DNA of 64,000 bases from Hysterangium stoloniferum (lineage: Eukaryota; Basidiomycota; Agaricomycetes; Hysterangiales; Hysterangiaceae): the NCBI GenBank assembly GCA_015178975.1, contig WHVD01000102.1:65001-129000 (forward strand), written 5' to 3'. The notes below the pieces were generated by a model. That model worked only from the letters and a program-made list of their open reading frames with translations, did not search any database and was not told the DNA's origin. Numbering within the stretch: position 1 is the first letter of the stretch; the number at the start of each line of letters is the position of its first letter. This document shows, piece after piece, positions 34,783 through 46,577 of this stretch. The translations under genes and the position numbers were made by a program.

Positions 34783-35330
34783 GTAATGAATATAGTTGAA
34801 CCACTATTTCATGTTGACTGAGACTATTTCTTACAGGTTATGGTCCCCAAACAAAGTTGTTAAAACTACCAATATTAACTGACAGAACCAACTGAACCTG
34901 ACCCCAACCAACTGAACCTGACCCCAACCAACTGAACCTGACCCCAACCAACTGAACCTGACCCCAACCAACTGAACCTGATCCCTATTTGTACTGAAAG
35001 TAAAATGTCTAACCAATCTACCCTATTCATGTTGCCATCAGAAGACTGCTTCAATGGACATAACTGGTTTACCTGGCACAACACCACTTGGTCCACCACA
35101 GGTGCAAAAGGTGTCCAAGGATATCTGGACAGAATCATCCAGAATCCTTTCCCCATCACCTCCAACACTGTGCCCACACCAACAAGCTATTGGGGATCTA
35201 GGAACCCCTCACCCAAGGAATGGGAACAACACAATGCATACGCAACAGCCATGATCAACCTGAACATCAAAAACCCCATTGGTCACAGCATCCAACTCAC
35301 AGACACTGCCCATGATGGTCTGCACTGAAA
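34783..35330 (+). mobile_element. Ty1/copia fossil: LTR end, leader and gag start
   Basis: An LTR-like 3' end (CACTATTTCATGTTGACTG, then TTTCTTACA) is followed by GGTTATGGTCCCC, a plausible primer-binding site, a leader with 20-bp tandem repeats, and a gag-like frame from 35005 (LPSEDCFNGHNWFTWHNTT, then EWEQHNAYATAMINLNI). The LTR-end sequence recurs at 45213-45267 beside another copia fossil. The copy is incomplete and old. Confidence 0.7.
34891..34981. repeat. 20-bp tandem repeat in the copia leader
   Basis: Between four and five perfect or near-perfect copies of a 20-bp unit containing AACTGAACCTGACCCCAACC. It sits between the putative primer-binding site and the gag-like frame. Confidence 0.9.
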
Positions 35331-35401
35331 AAAATCCATAGCATGTCATCTGACATAGGTTTGCTAAATGCTGATAATGAACTTCACGCAGTCAAACATA
35401 T

Positions 35402-35622
35402 TGTCACAACTGTCACAACATTGTCACAAAATATTCAAGGTAACTTTCGACAACTATTCGACACATCAATTTATCTTCAACTACAATTCTGACTCGACAT
35501 TCTATTCAACATCTTCAACATCATCAAATTCATTCAACTTGTCTCATTTCAATGTCATATATGATTTCATTCATAGGTCATAATTTAATTATATTTTAAT
35601 GAAGAAAGGCATAGAAGGTTAA
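35402..35622 (-). mobile_element. Partial LTR, family D (copy D2)
   Basis: The sequence matches the reverse complement of part of the 439-bp LTR at 58822-59260: TGTCACAAC start, then CTCATTTCAATGTCA and ATTTCATT stretches in the same order. It ends where LTR A4 begins and is therefore incomplete. Confidence 0.65.
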
Positions 35623-36469
35623 TGTGAGGATACACACACAGGCCAGATTTCCAGAGAAACCCGCGGGATATCCAGTAGGACTTGGCTTCAGCTTATAGGC
35701 TGCGCCCTCGCTAGATCGTGTTGTCCAATTTCAAACGGATGGACGGGGATCCCGGGGAATCCGGGCGGGGTTCATGGGTCATGGGTCGTAAGTCGGAGGT
35801 CGTGGGTCGTGGGTCGTAAGTTGGAGGTCGTGGGTCGTGAGTCGAGATAGTTGAGAGAGATAGATGCGCTGGAGCCCGTGGGCTCCGACTAGTGCGAGTG
35901 ATGTGAATTAAGTAAGGTTTTAGAGCGGAAAATGTTATTAGATTACTGGGGGGAATCTAAGCTAATTTTCTGACTGGATTGTATGTACAACATCTGCCAG
36001 TTTATATAGACCATGGAGTGAATGACATACCAAATCCAGTAATGGCGAAACGAAACTAACAAAACATGAAACGGGAATAGTAAACACCAAATTGGTGTTA
36101 GGAACGGAACAGAACGGAGCGGAGTCCGAATCGTGACAAAGCATAACCCATAACGGGAAATGGAGCGGGAGCGGAGTCCTAAATTGTGACAGGTCATTTG
36201 ACTAAAACGGGAATGGGGCTCGATTAGAGTGGTGACGGGATTCTAAGCGGGGTCCGGTGACTGATGCGTGGGACGAAGACGGACATAGACAGAGACGGAG
36301 TCCGGGGGAAGTCCGGTGACTGATATGTGTCTTAATGAGGTCGAACGTAACTAGTCTTGATGTAACGGAGTCCGGGTGAGAAATCCTATAAACAGACAAT
36401 TGGTGCTTGTAGCGTGTGGGGGTGTACGGGTTAGTGCCCAGAGTTGGGCGGGATTGTCTGGTTGTAACA
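35623..36469 (-). mobile_element. Solo LTR, family A (copy A4)
   Basis: An 847-bp family A LTR on the minus strand, flanked by the duplication GTTAA (35618-35622 and 36470-36474). It carries the shared 3' core and the palindrome-like CACCAAATTGGTG. CpG content is high, suggesting a young copy. Confidence 0.9.
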
Positions 36470-36617
36470 GTTAATCAGAAGAGCAAAGGACTTCAGTCAG
36501 AAAATCTCTCCATTGTATAATAGTCATCTGTATTATTAATTGACTCTCGATCTTATTATTCATGATCGTCAATATTCTTCAACATTAACATCTGTGAGCC
36601 TTCATCACTGGTATTAC

Positions 36618-37710
36618 TGTTAAAGGTGCATACACGGAGGGGTTCTGGAGAAACCCACAGGAAAGCCAGTAGGACTTGGCTTCAGCTTATAGGCTGCGCC
36701 CTTGCGAGATCATCTTGTCCAATTTCAAACGGGTGGACGGGAATCCTGGGGAGTCCGAGTGGAGTTTGTGGGTTGAGAGGTCATGGGTTGAGAGGTTGTG
36801 GGTTGAGAGGTTGTGGGTGGAGAGGTTGTGGGTTGAGAGGTTGTGGGTTGAGAGGTTGTGGGTGGAGAGGTTGTGGGTTGAGAGGTTGTGGGTGGAGAGG
36901 TTGTGGGTTGAGAGGTTGTGGGTTGAGAGGTTGTGGGTGGAGAGGTTGTGGGTTGAGAGGTTGTGGGTGGAGAGGTTGTGGGTGGAGAGGTTGTGGGTTG
37001 AGAGGTTGTGGGTTGAGAGGTTGTGGGTTGAGAGGTTGTGGATCAAGGGGTTGTGGGTTGAGAGGTCAGGGAGTTGAGATAAATAAGTCGGAGGTTGAGT
37101 GATAGATGTGTCGGAGCCTGTGGGCTCCAACTAGTGAGAGCGGTGAAATTCAAAGAGGCCTTTAGAGCGGAAAATGTACTAGATTACTGGGGAGAATCTA
37201 AGCTGATTTTCTGACTGGATTGTATGTACAACATCTGCCAGACTATATAGACTGTGGAATGAATAACATACCAAATCCAGTAATAATGAAATGAAACTAA
37301 CAAAACATAAAATGAGATAAGTAAACACCAAATTTGGTGTTAGGAATGGGACAGAATGGAGCAGAGTCCGAATCGTGACAAATCATAAACCATAATGGGA
37401 AACAGAGCGGGAGTGGAGTCTGAATCATGACAGGTCATTTGACTAAAATGGGAATGGGGCTCAGTTAGAGGGATGACGGGTTTTCCAAGTGGGGTATGGT
37501 GACTGATGTGTGGGACGAGGTTGGACATAAACAGGGACAGAGTTCGGCAGGAATTCCAGTGACTGATACACGATGTAACAAAGTTGAAACATGGACAAGT
37601 CTGACATATGGAGTCTGGTGGGAATTCCGGTAAACTGACAATTGGTGCATATAGGGTGCGGGTGCGTATAAGTTAGTGCCCAGAGTCCGGCAGGAATTCC
37701 AGTCGTAACA
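36618..37710 (-). mobile_element. LTR family A (copy A5) enlarged by a minisatellite
   Basis: A family A LTR on the minus strand reading TGTTACGACT ... TTAACA, about 1,093 bp instead of the usual 820. The extra length is the 15-bp minisatellite at 36766-37066. No 5-bp target duplication was found at the chosen ends. Confidence 0.85.
36766..37066. repeat. 15-bp minisatellite inside LTR A5
   Basis: About 20 copies of TTGTGGGTTGAGAGG, with a second variant GTGGGTGGAGAGG interspersed. Other family A LTRs hold two to four loose versions of the same unit at this place (for example about 9706-9750), often with CG where this array has TG. The array has thus grown from an element-borne seed. It leaves long open frames on both strands (VERLW and THNLS repeats) that are not genes. 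Confidence 0.95.
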
Positions 37711-37770
37711 ATTTTATTGGTAGGTACATATTTGTCTCAGAGTTTATTTGAATTTTTGGATTGATTTGAA

Positions 37771-38036
37771 TTTACTGGGCTGGTTTGAATTTACTGGGCT
37801 GGTTTGAATTTACTGGGCTGGTTTGAATTTACTGGGCTGGTTTGAATTTACTGGGCTGGTTTGAATTTACTGGGCTGGTTTGAATTTACTGGGCTGGTTT
37901 GAATTTACTGGGCTGGTTTGAATTTACTGGGCTGGTTTGAATTTACTGGGCTGGTTTGAATTTACTGGGCTGGTTTGAATTTACTGGGCTGGTTTGAATT
38001 TACTGGGCTGGTTTGAATTTACTGGGCTGGTTTTGA
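37771..38036. repeat. 19-bp minisatellite, 14 copies
   Basis: Fourteen almost perfect copies of TTTACTGGGCTGGTTTGAA at a strict 19-bp period, starting at 37771; degenerate units precede (TTGAATTTTTGGA). It begins 60 bp beyond LTR A5. Confidence 0.95.
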
Positions 38037-39411
38037 CTTTGTTTGATTTTCCTTTGATTTATTGTAGTTTATTTTAATTTATTGTATTGTGATTTTCCCA
38101 GGAATGCTTATAGACCTCCTCCAGGGATTTTGCAATCCTTCTCTGGAGCACTGGCATCAGAAATGTTTCTGTTCCAGCAAAAATGCTTTCACACATCACA
38201 AAAATACTTCTGCACATCACAAAATACTCCTGCACTCATGGAAATCCTCCTACAGCATCAAAAAGTGCCTGCACCAGTAGAAATGCACCATGATATCCAA
38301 AATGCTCCTACACTGACTCATTATTATCGGCATGAATATATGGCACTAATTCTGGTACCTTTCACTTGCCTTATTGGGATTTTCAGCATCTAATGGGGCC
38401 CACCAACCACCAACCACCAAACAGCTTTCATTTATAAGGTTTCTTCTGGCTATGACTGCATATTTTATGAGTTTATATTTCATTTCCCCCAAATTTTATC
38501 TTTTAAGACTTATATGCTCTCTTAAATATGTATGTACAAATATCATGGCTAAACAATAATTCTTGGGCTATGTGACTTTTAAAATATGTACAAATGTCAT
38601 GGTTAACACTCAGTTCAATTAAATTATTTCCAACCATCTCATTCCTAATCATTGGTAGTCAATTACCATTCACATTCATCTTTTTCCCAGATAGTCAACT
38701 AGGACCCCTTGAATTGGATGTTAAAGATTTCCCAGAAATCTCTAGATACTGCACAATCTATGAAGTTCTACATGAATTGAAGAGTCACATCTGATTCAAC
38801 TCACAGCTGGAAAATTTCAAATAAAATTTGCCAAACTGAGATACATAAATATTGGAAAAATCCAAACAGCCAATAAATTCAGTAGGTTCAAATAAATATA
38901 AATAAAATCCTTGAAAATCCCAATAAATTCCAGAAAATACAAGTATCCATGTAAACTCAGATCAATCACATATCAATGCCAGTAATTCAAATACAATCCA
39001 GATAAATTACATTCAGTTGTAGTATATTCCAATTAATTCTAGCAACTTCAAATCAAATCCAGAACATTTCCAATCTCTTTCAATCAACCAATTCCAAGCA
39101 CATCAAATTCAAAATTCAAATTCAATCACCATGTATTTAAGTTTAGCAACCAACAATTATTCAAGTTCAATGACCATTCAAAATACAACACTATTAGAGT
39201 TCAAGTCCACAAGGGGCATACAAGGACTCAGTAGGTATTCAAAGATTAATAGGACTTGGCTTTAGCTTACAGTACACAACTGTGTCCTAACTTGCAAACA
39301 CATGTTCAATGGAGGATAACCAAAAATTTGAAAGGTTATTTATCCACTCAAGTATACATATTTATATTGTTTGCTGTAGAATTAATATTTCATCAAATTC
39401 AATCCATCAGG
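38037..39411. other. Repeat-derived AT-rich region
   Basis: No gene supported. 38160-38290 has loosely repeated CACATCACAAAA-type sequence. 38441-38610 is a diverged copy of repeat F. 38810-39200 is very AT-rich with many AATTC and CAAAT words. At 39250-39269 the LTR core (TAGGACTTGGCTTTAGCTTA) appears on the minus strand outside families A and B, marking the edge of another LTR relic. Confidence 0.55.
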
Positions 39412-40672
39412 TGTGAAGAGTCATGGAAGCCCTGACCACTCTATATATGAAGAATATCAACCATCTAGGTACAACATGACAATATATTGACTATCAAAGT
39501 ACAATATAGAAATAGAATGAACCTTAGTTGACTTAAGTAACTGTAACTAAGATGGCTAAGAGATAATGAAATCGACCTTGCAGTACAATTCTGCAGAGTG
39601 GGCTAATGAGAGTAAGAGGAAAGGTTGGTATGAGTGAGGCTAGATGTGAGTAGTCACTGGTGAGAGTTTGAGCTTTGACTATTCAGTGCAAAGTTAGACA
39701 ATTTCTGTAAGTTCAAGTTAGAAGCTGTCCAAGATGGCTGAGATGATATTCCAATCACAACTTGCAGGACACTAAAAGGGTGTCTGGTGTTAGGATACAC
39801 ACTCAGGCCGGGTTTCCGGAGAAACCCGCGGGATATCCGGTAGGACTTGGCTTCAGCTTATAGGCTGCGCCCTCGCTAGATCGTGTTGTCCAATTTCAGA
39901 CAGGCGGACGGGAATCCCGGGGAGTCCGGGCGGGGGTTCGTGGGTCGTGAGTCGTAGATCGTGAGTCGAGAGTCGTGAGTCGAGATAGTCGAGAGAGATA
40001 GATGCGCCGGAGCCCGCGGGCTCCGACTAGTGCGAGCGGTCTGATGAGAGTAGGGTTTTTAGAGAGGAAAATGTATTAGATTACTGGGGGGAATCTAAGC
40101 TAATTTTCTGACTGGATTGTATGTACAACATCTGCCAGTTTATATAGACCGTGGAATGCATGACATACCGAATCCAGTAATAATGAGACGAAACGAGCAA
40201 AACATAAAACGGGAATAGTAAACACCAAATTGGTGTTAGGAACGGGACGGAACGGAGCGGAGTCCGAATCGTGACAAAGCATAACCCATAACGGGAAACG
40301 GAGCGGGAGCGGAGTCCTAAATCGTGACAGGTCATTTGACTAAAACGGGAACGGGGCTCGATTAGAGCGGTGACGGGATTCTAAGCGGGTCCGGTGACTG
40401 ATGCGTGGGACGAAGACGGACATAGACAGAGACGGGGTCCGGGGGAAGTCCGGTGACTGATATGTGTCTTAATGAGGTCGAACGTAACGAGTCTTGACGT
40501 AACGGAGTCCGGGCGGGAAATCCTATAAACAGACGATTGGTGCTTGTAGCGCGTGGGGGCGTACGAGTTAGTGCCCAGAGTCCGGCGGGATTTGTCCGGG
40601 TCGTAACATCTGGGCAAGTTGTGGTTACAGGGTAAAAAGTGTCTGAGTTCTAACTATGTGTGCTAATGTACA
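39412..40672 (+). mobile_element. LTR-like repeat E (copy E1) interrupted by LTR A6
   Basis: Repeat E begins TGTGAAGAGTCATGG and ends near TGTACA at 40672. It is about 440 bp without the insertion. LTR A6 sits inside it. The second full copy, E2, lies on the opposite strand at 41892-42311 and a truncated copy at 14700-14911. TG...CA-like termini suggest an LTR, without a confirmed target duplication. Confidence 0.7.
39788..40608 (-). mobile_element. Solo LTR, family A (copy A6)
   Basis: An 821-bp family A LTR on the minus strand inserted in repeat E1, flanked by TCTGG (39783-39787 and 40609-40613). It has the richest CpG content of the family A copies and retains the shared core and the CACCAAATTGGTG motif. 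It looks like the youngest copy in the window. Confidence 0.93.
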
Positions 40673-40866
40673 TAAAACTACAGTGTGCATGCCCAAAAGT
40701 GCCTCCATACCCACAGGCATACATAGGTCTTTGAACTAATGTAAATACTACTGAATGTGAGATGTATGTAGTAGTAGTAATAAAGAAAGAAGTATGAGAG
40801 GTAAAATATAATCAGAGCTATATTTTAGGATACCTCTCACAGTGCCCCCTAGTTTGAAGAGCTATG

Positions 40867-41717
40867 TCAATGGAAAGCTGGAAGGATGTCAGGAACTCCT
40901 CCCCATGTGTCTTGAGTGGATCCCCCTAGCTGCAAGATAGCTTGGGCCCAACTTAGTTGTTTAGTCCAAAATGACTCAATAATGTTGTCCCTCCTTGCAT
41001 CATCATTGGCATGTGTCGATCTCCTCAGTTTTTGAATGGAGGATACCCACCACCCATAATCCTTTTGATGTGTTTGAATGATAGGTTTGATATGGTTGAT
41101 GGGGGCCATTGTGAGTTGGGTGATGAGGGGGGGCTGAGGGTCTAGTAGCATCAATGAGGAGGATGAAGGGATTAGTGGTTGGGGGGTTGGGGACTGCTAG
41201 TGGATAGTTGTACTGTAGCATGCTAGTGTCACCATTGGAATGGAGGGACTCCAGGGCCCCTGGCTCCGACAATAGGTTTTCTAGTAGGTTGACTAGGCCC
41301 ATGATGGCAGATATGGCTGTGTGTTCTGGGGGAATATGGCAGAGATCCACTGATAGTGATCAAAAATTTGAAAGTTGGACTTTCTCGATGCTGTCAGCTA
41401 GTTGGTCCTTCTCTATGGAGTCATTGATGCACAAATAGAAATCATTTGTGATCAGTTGGTACAAATGACCTGCTATAGCCCTGTATGTGTCCCTTGAGCA
41501 GTGGTCACTGTAGCACTGGTCCCAGCTGCACTAATACCTTCCCAATCATGAATTGTGTGGAAGGGTAGTTGATTGACATGTGCATCCAGTCTTTTGGAGA
41601 AAGACAGTCTGTGGCAGCCACAAAGTTGGTGGGTGAAGGTGCCAGTGGAGGGAATGATTCTATTGTGGGCTCATGGACAGGGTCAACTGGAGGGGGATCA
41701 ACAACAAGGGGCTCCAC
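40867..41717 (-). pseudogene. Unrecognised degenerate coding region between inverted E repeats
   Basis: Minus-strand frames at 41505-41717, 41003-41350 and 40867-41154 follow one another and share a Pro/Ser-rich character at the start (VDPPPVDPVHEP) and a Trp-containing end (ESFWTKQLSWAQAILQLGG). They look like pieces of one former gene, perhaps carried by the E element because E2 lies just upstream in the same orientation. No domain is recognised. Confidence 0.35.
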
Positions 41718-41891
41718 ATCTTGGATAAAGGTGTGGGAGGTACCCTTTTCATGGGAATGTCACTATCTTATCAGACTATATTCCCCATTATTTCCTCTTA
41801 TTTTCTACTATTTTTTGCTATTGTCTAATTCTTTGATTATATGCATTTATTGTAGTTTGAATATCTATGTACACATTGTCACACCTATGTA

Positions 41892-42311
41892 TGTACACTA
41901 GTGGGAATAGTTAGAAACTCAGACCCTGTAACCACAACTTGCCCAGACACACTTTTTAGTGTCCTGTAAGTTGTGACTGGGGTATCATCTCAGCCATCTT
42001 AAACAGCTTTCAACTCAAACTTGCAACAACTATCTAGCTTCATACTGAATAGTCAAAGCTTGAACTACAACCAGCTTCAACTCACATTTTACATTACTCA
42101 GATCATCCTCCCTCCCCTTTAACTCATTTACTTTGTTAACTTACTCCTTAGAATTGTACTGCAAGGTTGATTCTATTCTCCTTTACTTGTCTTACTTGTC
42201 TTACAGATACTAAAGTCAACTAAAGCTATTTTACCATCTATATTGTACTTAGACAGTCAATATTCTTCATACATATATGTAGAACAGTCAGAACTTCCAT
42301 GACTCTTTACA
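41892..42311 (-). mobile_element. LTR-like repeat E (copy E2)
   Basis: A 420-bp copy on the minus strand: starts TGTAAAGAGTCATGG at 42311 and ends TGTACA at 41892. It matches E1 over nearly its whole length, including TTTGACTATTCAGT and AAGATGGCTGAGATGAT. No matching target duplication was found. Confidence 0.7.
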
Positions 42312-42716
42312 GTGGTGAACTGGACTGTTCTTTTCCTGTGAAGAAAACATTGTATTAAAAGGAAAAACCTCTACATTTAGCTACACATGATAACCACAAG
42401 CGAGGACCAGGGTGTGAAACCTTTATCAGGATTGAGTAGTTCCCTCCCACAACGGAGACCCACTAGTCTCAAACTGCCCAGAAACATTACAATGAGAAAG
42501 CTCCCAAAAACAAGCCTCTGTCAGAGGTTCTCCCCAAATTGAGGTCAAAACACCCACAGTTGTCTTAACCAGTCAGTCAGGACCATGCTCACACCAGGAA
42601 CAGCCAAAAACACTGGAAAGAAACCCTTCACCTACCCATAATGGTGATGTGATTTTGGAATACCCACCATGTAAGGTAATGCTTCAGTGCACCTACTACA
42701 GATGATTGGTCTATGA
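42312..42716. other. Short unassigned stretch between repeats E2 and F2
   Basis: No open frame or repeat terminus recognised. It may be internal sequence of either neighbouring element. Confidence 0.45.
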
Positions 42717-43092
42717 GATTATTCTTTTGGAATAAATTGCACAATGGGGATTGGCACCCCAGATAGTTCTGGTTAACACTCTAAACCAACTAAATTTAAA
42801 TTATATGAAATATATTTGAAAGTTTGCTTGTATACAAGAGAATACATCATAACCCAAAGATTAAGTTATAACCCAAATCATCTAGGTTAACCCAAATAAT
42901 TTTGTGTAACTATGTCATTTGTGTGTATTTTAAAAGGGCATGCATATTTTAAAGATGAAATTTCAGGTAATTAAATATAAACTCATAGAATAAGTTGTCA
43001 TGGCCAGAAGGAACAGTCTCACTTAAATTTATGAGGATTATTCAGTAAAACTTTGTATATTCAATAAAGTGTGATCATCCTCCTATGTATCA
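42717..43092 (-). repeat. Dispersed repeat F, copy F2
   Basis: Reverse-oriented copy of repeat F (begins TGATACATAGGAGGATG at 43092). It matches F1 over about 380 bp. The F1 and F2 copies enclose about 8.3 kb of nested repeats in inverted orientation. Confidence 0.75.
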
Positions 43093-43129
43093 TGGGATTT
43101 TATTGGCACAAACCCTATTCACATGATTA

Positions 43130-45212
43130 AGAACTCTGGAAGAGGTCACTCAATCGATCCCTGAATGGTCCAAGGAGCTAACAGTTCTGATGGAAAGGGG
43201 AAGAACAGTGATAAAAAAGGAATTGTTTACTCAACTGGTAGACCTGCTTAATGTACATGAATGATTAGATGTCTTCATCCTGTCCCCAAGGTTGACTATC
43301 AATACCTATACATTCAGATCTCAAAATTTTCTCTCTATGAAAGGTCACCTAACATGTCTTTCACATATTTCAGCCTTTGGTCTATACTTCTGCACATCCA
43401 GAAAAAATGTGACAAAATGATGATGGAATTACTGCATGAATATGATGAGATGACGCAAATACCCCCATCTCTCCAGTTTCTATGACAGACTTGTTCATAC
43501 AAGAGCTCAAGGGTTCCCCCGACACTCATTTCCTCTGCTCACTCAATCACCCACTGATCTTGGAAGGCTTTCCAATGGACATGAGGATTGAAGTGATGGA
43601 ACACCTACAGGACAAAGATTTCCTGGTCAAAATTTCCCTTCACCAACTACAACCGTGTCACTGTCCTAGCATGGCTGAACTCTGTCCTAGCATGGCTGAA
43701 CTGGAAAGGGAAGCTTCAAGGGAATGACAAGCAGCTCCCAAAGTAGAAACTCCCTGTGCCTGAGTGTCATTTGACACTACCCCTAGCACTCCAAACCCTT
43801 TTGATGATTCCCACTGGATTCTAGAACAGACCAATCATCAACAAAGGTCAACCATCCTTTTTGACAGTGTTTGTTGAAGGAATATCAGGTCAAGTATTCA
43901 GTTGAGGATTGCTGGACCCAGACAAAACCCACCATCCCTTGCCTATGAAGATCAACCTATTCATTCCCCCAGGGGGAGAACCAAGCAATTTATCTGGAAG
44001 TTCAGATGGTTTTAATGGCAATGGAAACCGAGGACATAGGGGGGGTGGAATCCTAGAACTCCTGGATTCACAAGCTCATCTCGAGCTAGTGCTAAGGATA
44101 ATGACTTACCTAAAATCAAGGTGCTTACCCTGAATACCAACAATATCAAGATCAAATGGTCTGATCTCCCTGAATTTGATGGAAGTCATTCCAAGGTGTT
44201 GGAGTATATTCTGGATATTATGAGTCTTTCAGAAATCTTGGAATCAATGAGCTCACTACTGGGAGTCCTCTGCCCAGACAACTCACTGGCAATGCTAAAA
44301 TCTGGTGGACCATGAATATCATACTGACTTCAGTCAAGCTCACAGATCCTTACTTTGGGACATTGTTGAAGGTTTACTTGGGACTAGATGGCATGAATAT
44401 TTGGTCTTGGAATGGGAAGAAATGAGATTTTGTCAACCTCATCATGATTGTGAAACTCCAGTACAGTACATCCAGTAACAAATAAAGCTGAATCATTTCT
44501 TGTATAGGTTTCATCATCAAACCACTGGAAGGAAGAAATGCATCAATTGATCCTGATGCTACCCACTGAATGGCTTCATCTGCTGCAAGGTCAACCCATC
44601 AAGAAAAGGTGGCCACTATATTGGAAGTAGCCCAGCCCACTAAGATAGGAGAGCTACAGTGTTTCCTTGGAATGGTCTTATATTTTTCAGCTTATGTATA
44701 TACCGTTCTACTCTTGGACAGTCTCCCCATTGTTCAATCTCTTAAAGAAGGGGGGGCCCATTGGACTTGAGATTCCAAACACATCACAGCCTTTGAGGAT
44801 ATTAAGGTTGCATTGAGTTCTGCCCTGGTTTTAGGACACCCTATTAGTGGAATGCCCTATTGTCTGTACATGGACACTTCCAATTTTGCCCTAGGATGTT
44901 ATCTCCAGCAGGTCCAGAGAATGGTACTATGGCATCTAAGAGACACCAAAATTCACCCTCAGGGAAGATATTCCTTCAAACAATCATGAGAAATACCTAT
45001 CTTTGTTACTCATTACAAAACCAAAAAACTGGAAGTCACTTGGACAGACTCTTGGGCCCCAGAATTTGATGACACTAGCATCACCATTGAATGTGTCATC
45101 ACATATTGGAGTTGCACACTCAAGAAAGTGGAATGTAATTACATATTCAGCCATGGAACATGAAGTGTTAGCAGCCAAGGAAGGATTAGTCCATTTCCAA
45201 CCATTTATAGAT
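43130..45212 (+). mobile_element. Ty3/gypsy fossil with gag and RT/RNase H remnants
   Basis: Scattered plus-strand pieces appear in gypsy order. A gag-proximal block (PEWSKELTVLMERG) shares ancestry with 8341-8572. A capsid-like piece follows (LPEFDGSHSKVLEYIL). A late RT to RNase H stretch comes last (TKIGELQCFLGM, FEDIKVALSSALVLGHP, YLYMDTSNFALGCYLQQV). The copy is broken in many places and old. Confidence 0.75.
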
Positions 45213-46420
45213 GGGTAATAAGTATAGTCAGACCACTATTTCATGTTGACTGAGACTATTTCTTACAAATATACTATTATATATGCATAGTATAGTTAGT
45301 GAATCTCATGCTCAAGTCATTGGACCAATGGAAAGTCATAACTGGGGACCTGGTGGATCCTGATATCAAGATCCCATGGGATGACCAGTAGAGCAAAATA
45401 TCAGGATTACATAGGATGAACCACAATGTGAAATCTTAAGGTTGTAAGATAGGCATATACAGCATAATATGGAGCCATTTAAGCATATAGTGTAGCTGCA
45501 CGTTGAAGACAAGCCCAGGGTGGCTATAATGGTAGATAGTAATCCAATTAATGCATGGGAAACTTTGAAGACGACCTATGGGACACAATTGGCCAATAGT
45601 CAAGCGATGCTACTTTCAGAGCCTTGTTCGCATGCATTATGATGGGACAGGTATCATCAAATACAAGGCCCAGATGGATTCCATTAGGCTCAAACTGTTG
45701 GAGGCTGGACATGCTATCACAAATGCTGATTATCTCAGTTTATTCATGAGTACACTGCCCGAGGATTTTGATATACATAATGTCAACAACAACAATCAAT
45801 TATGATGTTGACACTGTTGAAGAAGTCATCAATGAGTTACAACAAGTTGAAATTCGAAAAGAAATACTCCCAGTTATGCTGAAGGTTCTGCATTCCATGC
45901 CCAGAGGGGTATTAGTCCACAAAGAGGAATGTACCGAAGTAGGGGACATGGTCGTGCTGCCATTCACTGATCAGGAGGAGTAATCCTCAATCAGGTTGTT
46001 TTGATTGTGGAGATTCATCGCATTGGGCAAGGCATTGTCCTAAAAAAAGAAAGAGATTTGCTCAGCAATCCGAAAATCAGAAGAACCTAAATAAGAAAAT
46101 GGACAACTCATCTGGAGTGCATCTTCCCCTTCTGTCACTAGTAAGGGTATGTCTAGTGCCGTCGAATCCACATTCTTCTTGAGTAAGGAGTGTGCAACAT
46201 AGATATTTCTTGGATTCCGCAGCATCAGGAGTGCCGAGTGTGTGTGACTTACATGGCATATAAAACCCTGAAGAAAATACAAACAGTGAATGGCGCTTAT
46301 ATCCCTGCCAAAGGTATTGGGACCTTGTGGTTTAAAGTTATGAAATTTGGACTGGAATTTATGGGTGAAATTCCCAACATCGAATAGACCCAGACTAGCT
46401 AGGACTGGATGACTCTCTGT
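45213..46420 (+). mobile_element. Ty1/copia fossil with gag, zinc knuckle and protease-region remnants
   Basis: It begins with the same LTR-end motif as the copia fossil at 34783. Gag-like sequence follows (YDGTGIIKYKAQMDSIRLKL, LSLFMSTLPEDFD), then a CCHC-type zinc knuckle (CFDCGDSSHWARHC, about 46000-46040) and a protease-proximal remnant. Incomplete, with several breaks; the downstream pol region is absent here. Confidence 0.75.
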
Positions 46421-46535
46421 AGCCCTAGAATCCTAAATTCTCAGTTCTAAGTAATATTGCCAGTATGCTGATGGTTAAGCGATGACAGGGAAGCTGTCAT
46501 GTCACCTTTTGAAGGTGGATGATTTGTCCTAAATG

Positions 46536-46577
46536 AAAAATTATGAACGAGGGTCAGGACCCTCGTTCATAATTTTT
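46536..46577. repeat. Perfect 20-bp palindrome with 2-base loop
   Basis: AAAAATTATGAACGAGGGTC (46536-46555), AG, then its exact reverse complement (46558-46577). It lies at the left margin of the PIF/Harbinger element and may be a terminal repeat meeting an inverted copy of itself. Confidence 0.95.

Noticed and set aside
36676-37130. Long open frames on both strands with VERLW or THNLS repeats
   Set aside because: They are by-products of the 15-bp minisatellite, whose length is divisible by three; no start context or domain supports a gene.
36618-37710. 5-bp target duplication for LTR A5
   Set aside because: ATTAC on the left and ATTTT on the right do not match; none is claimed.
37771-38036. 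Array looked at as a possible CRISPR
   Set aside because: Units are directly adjacent with no unique spacers, and the genome is eukaryotic.
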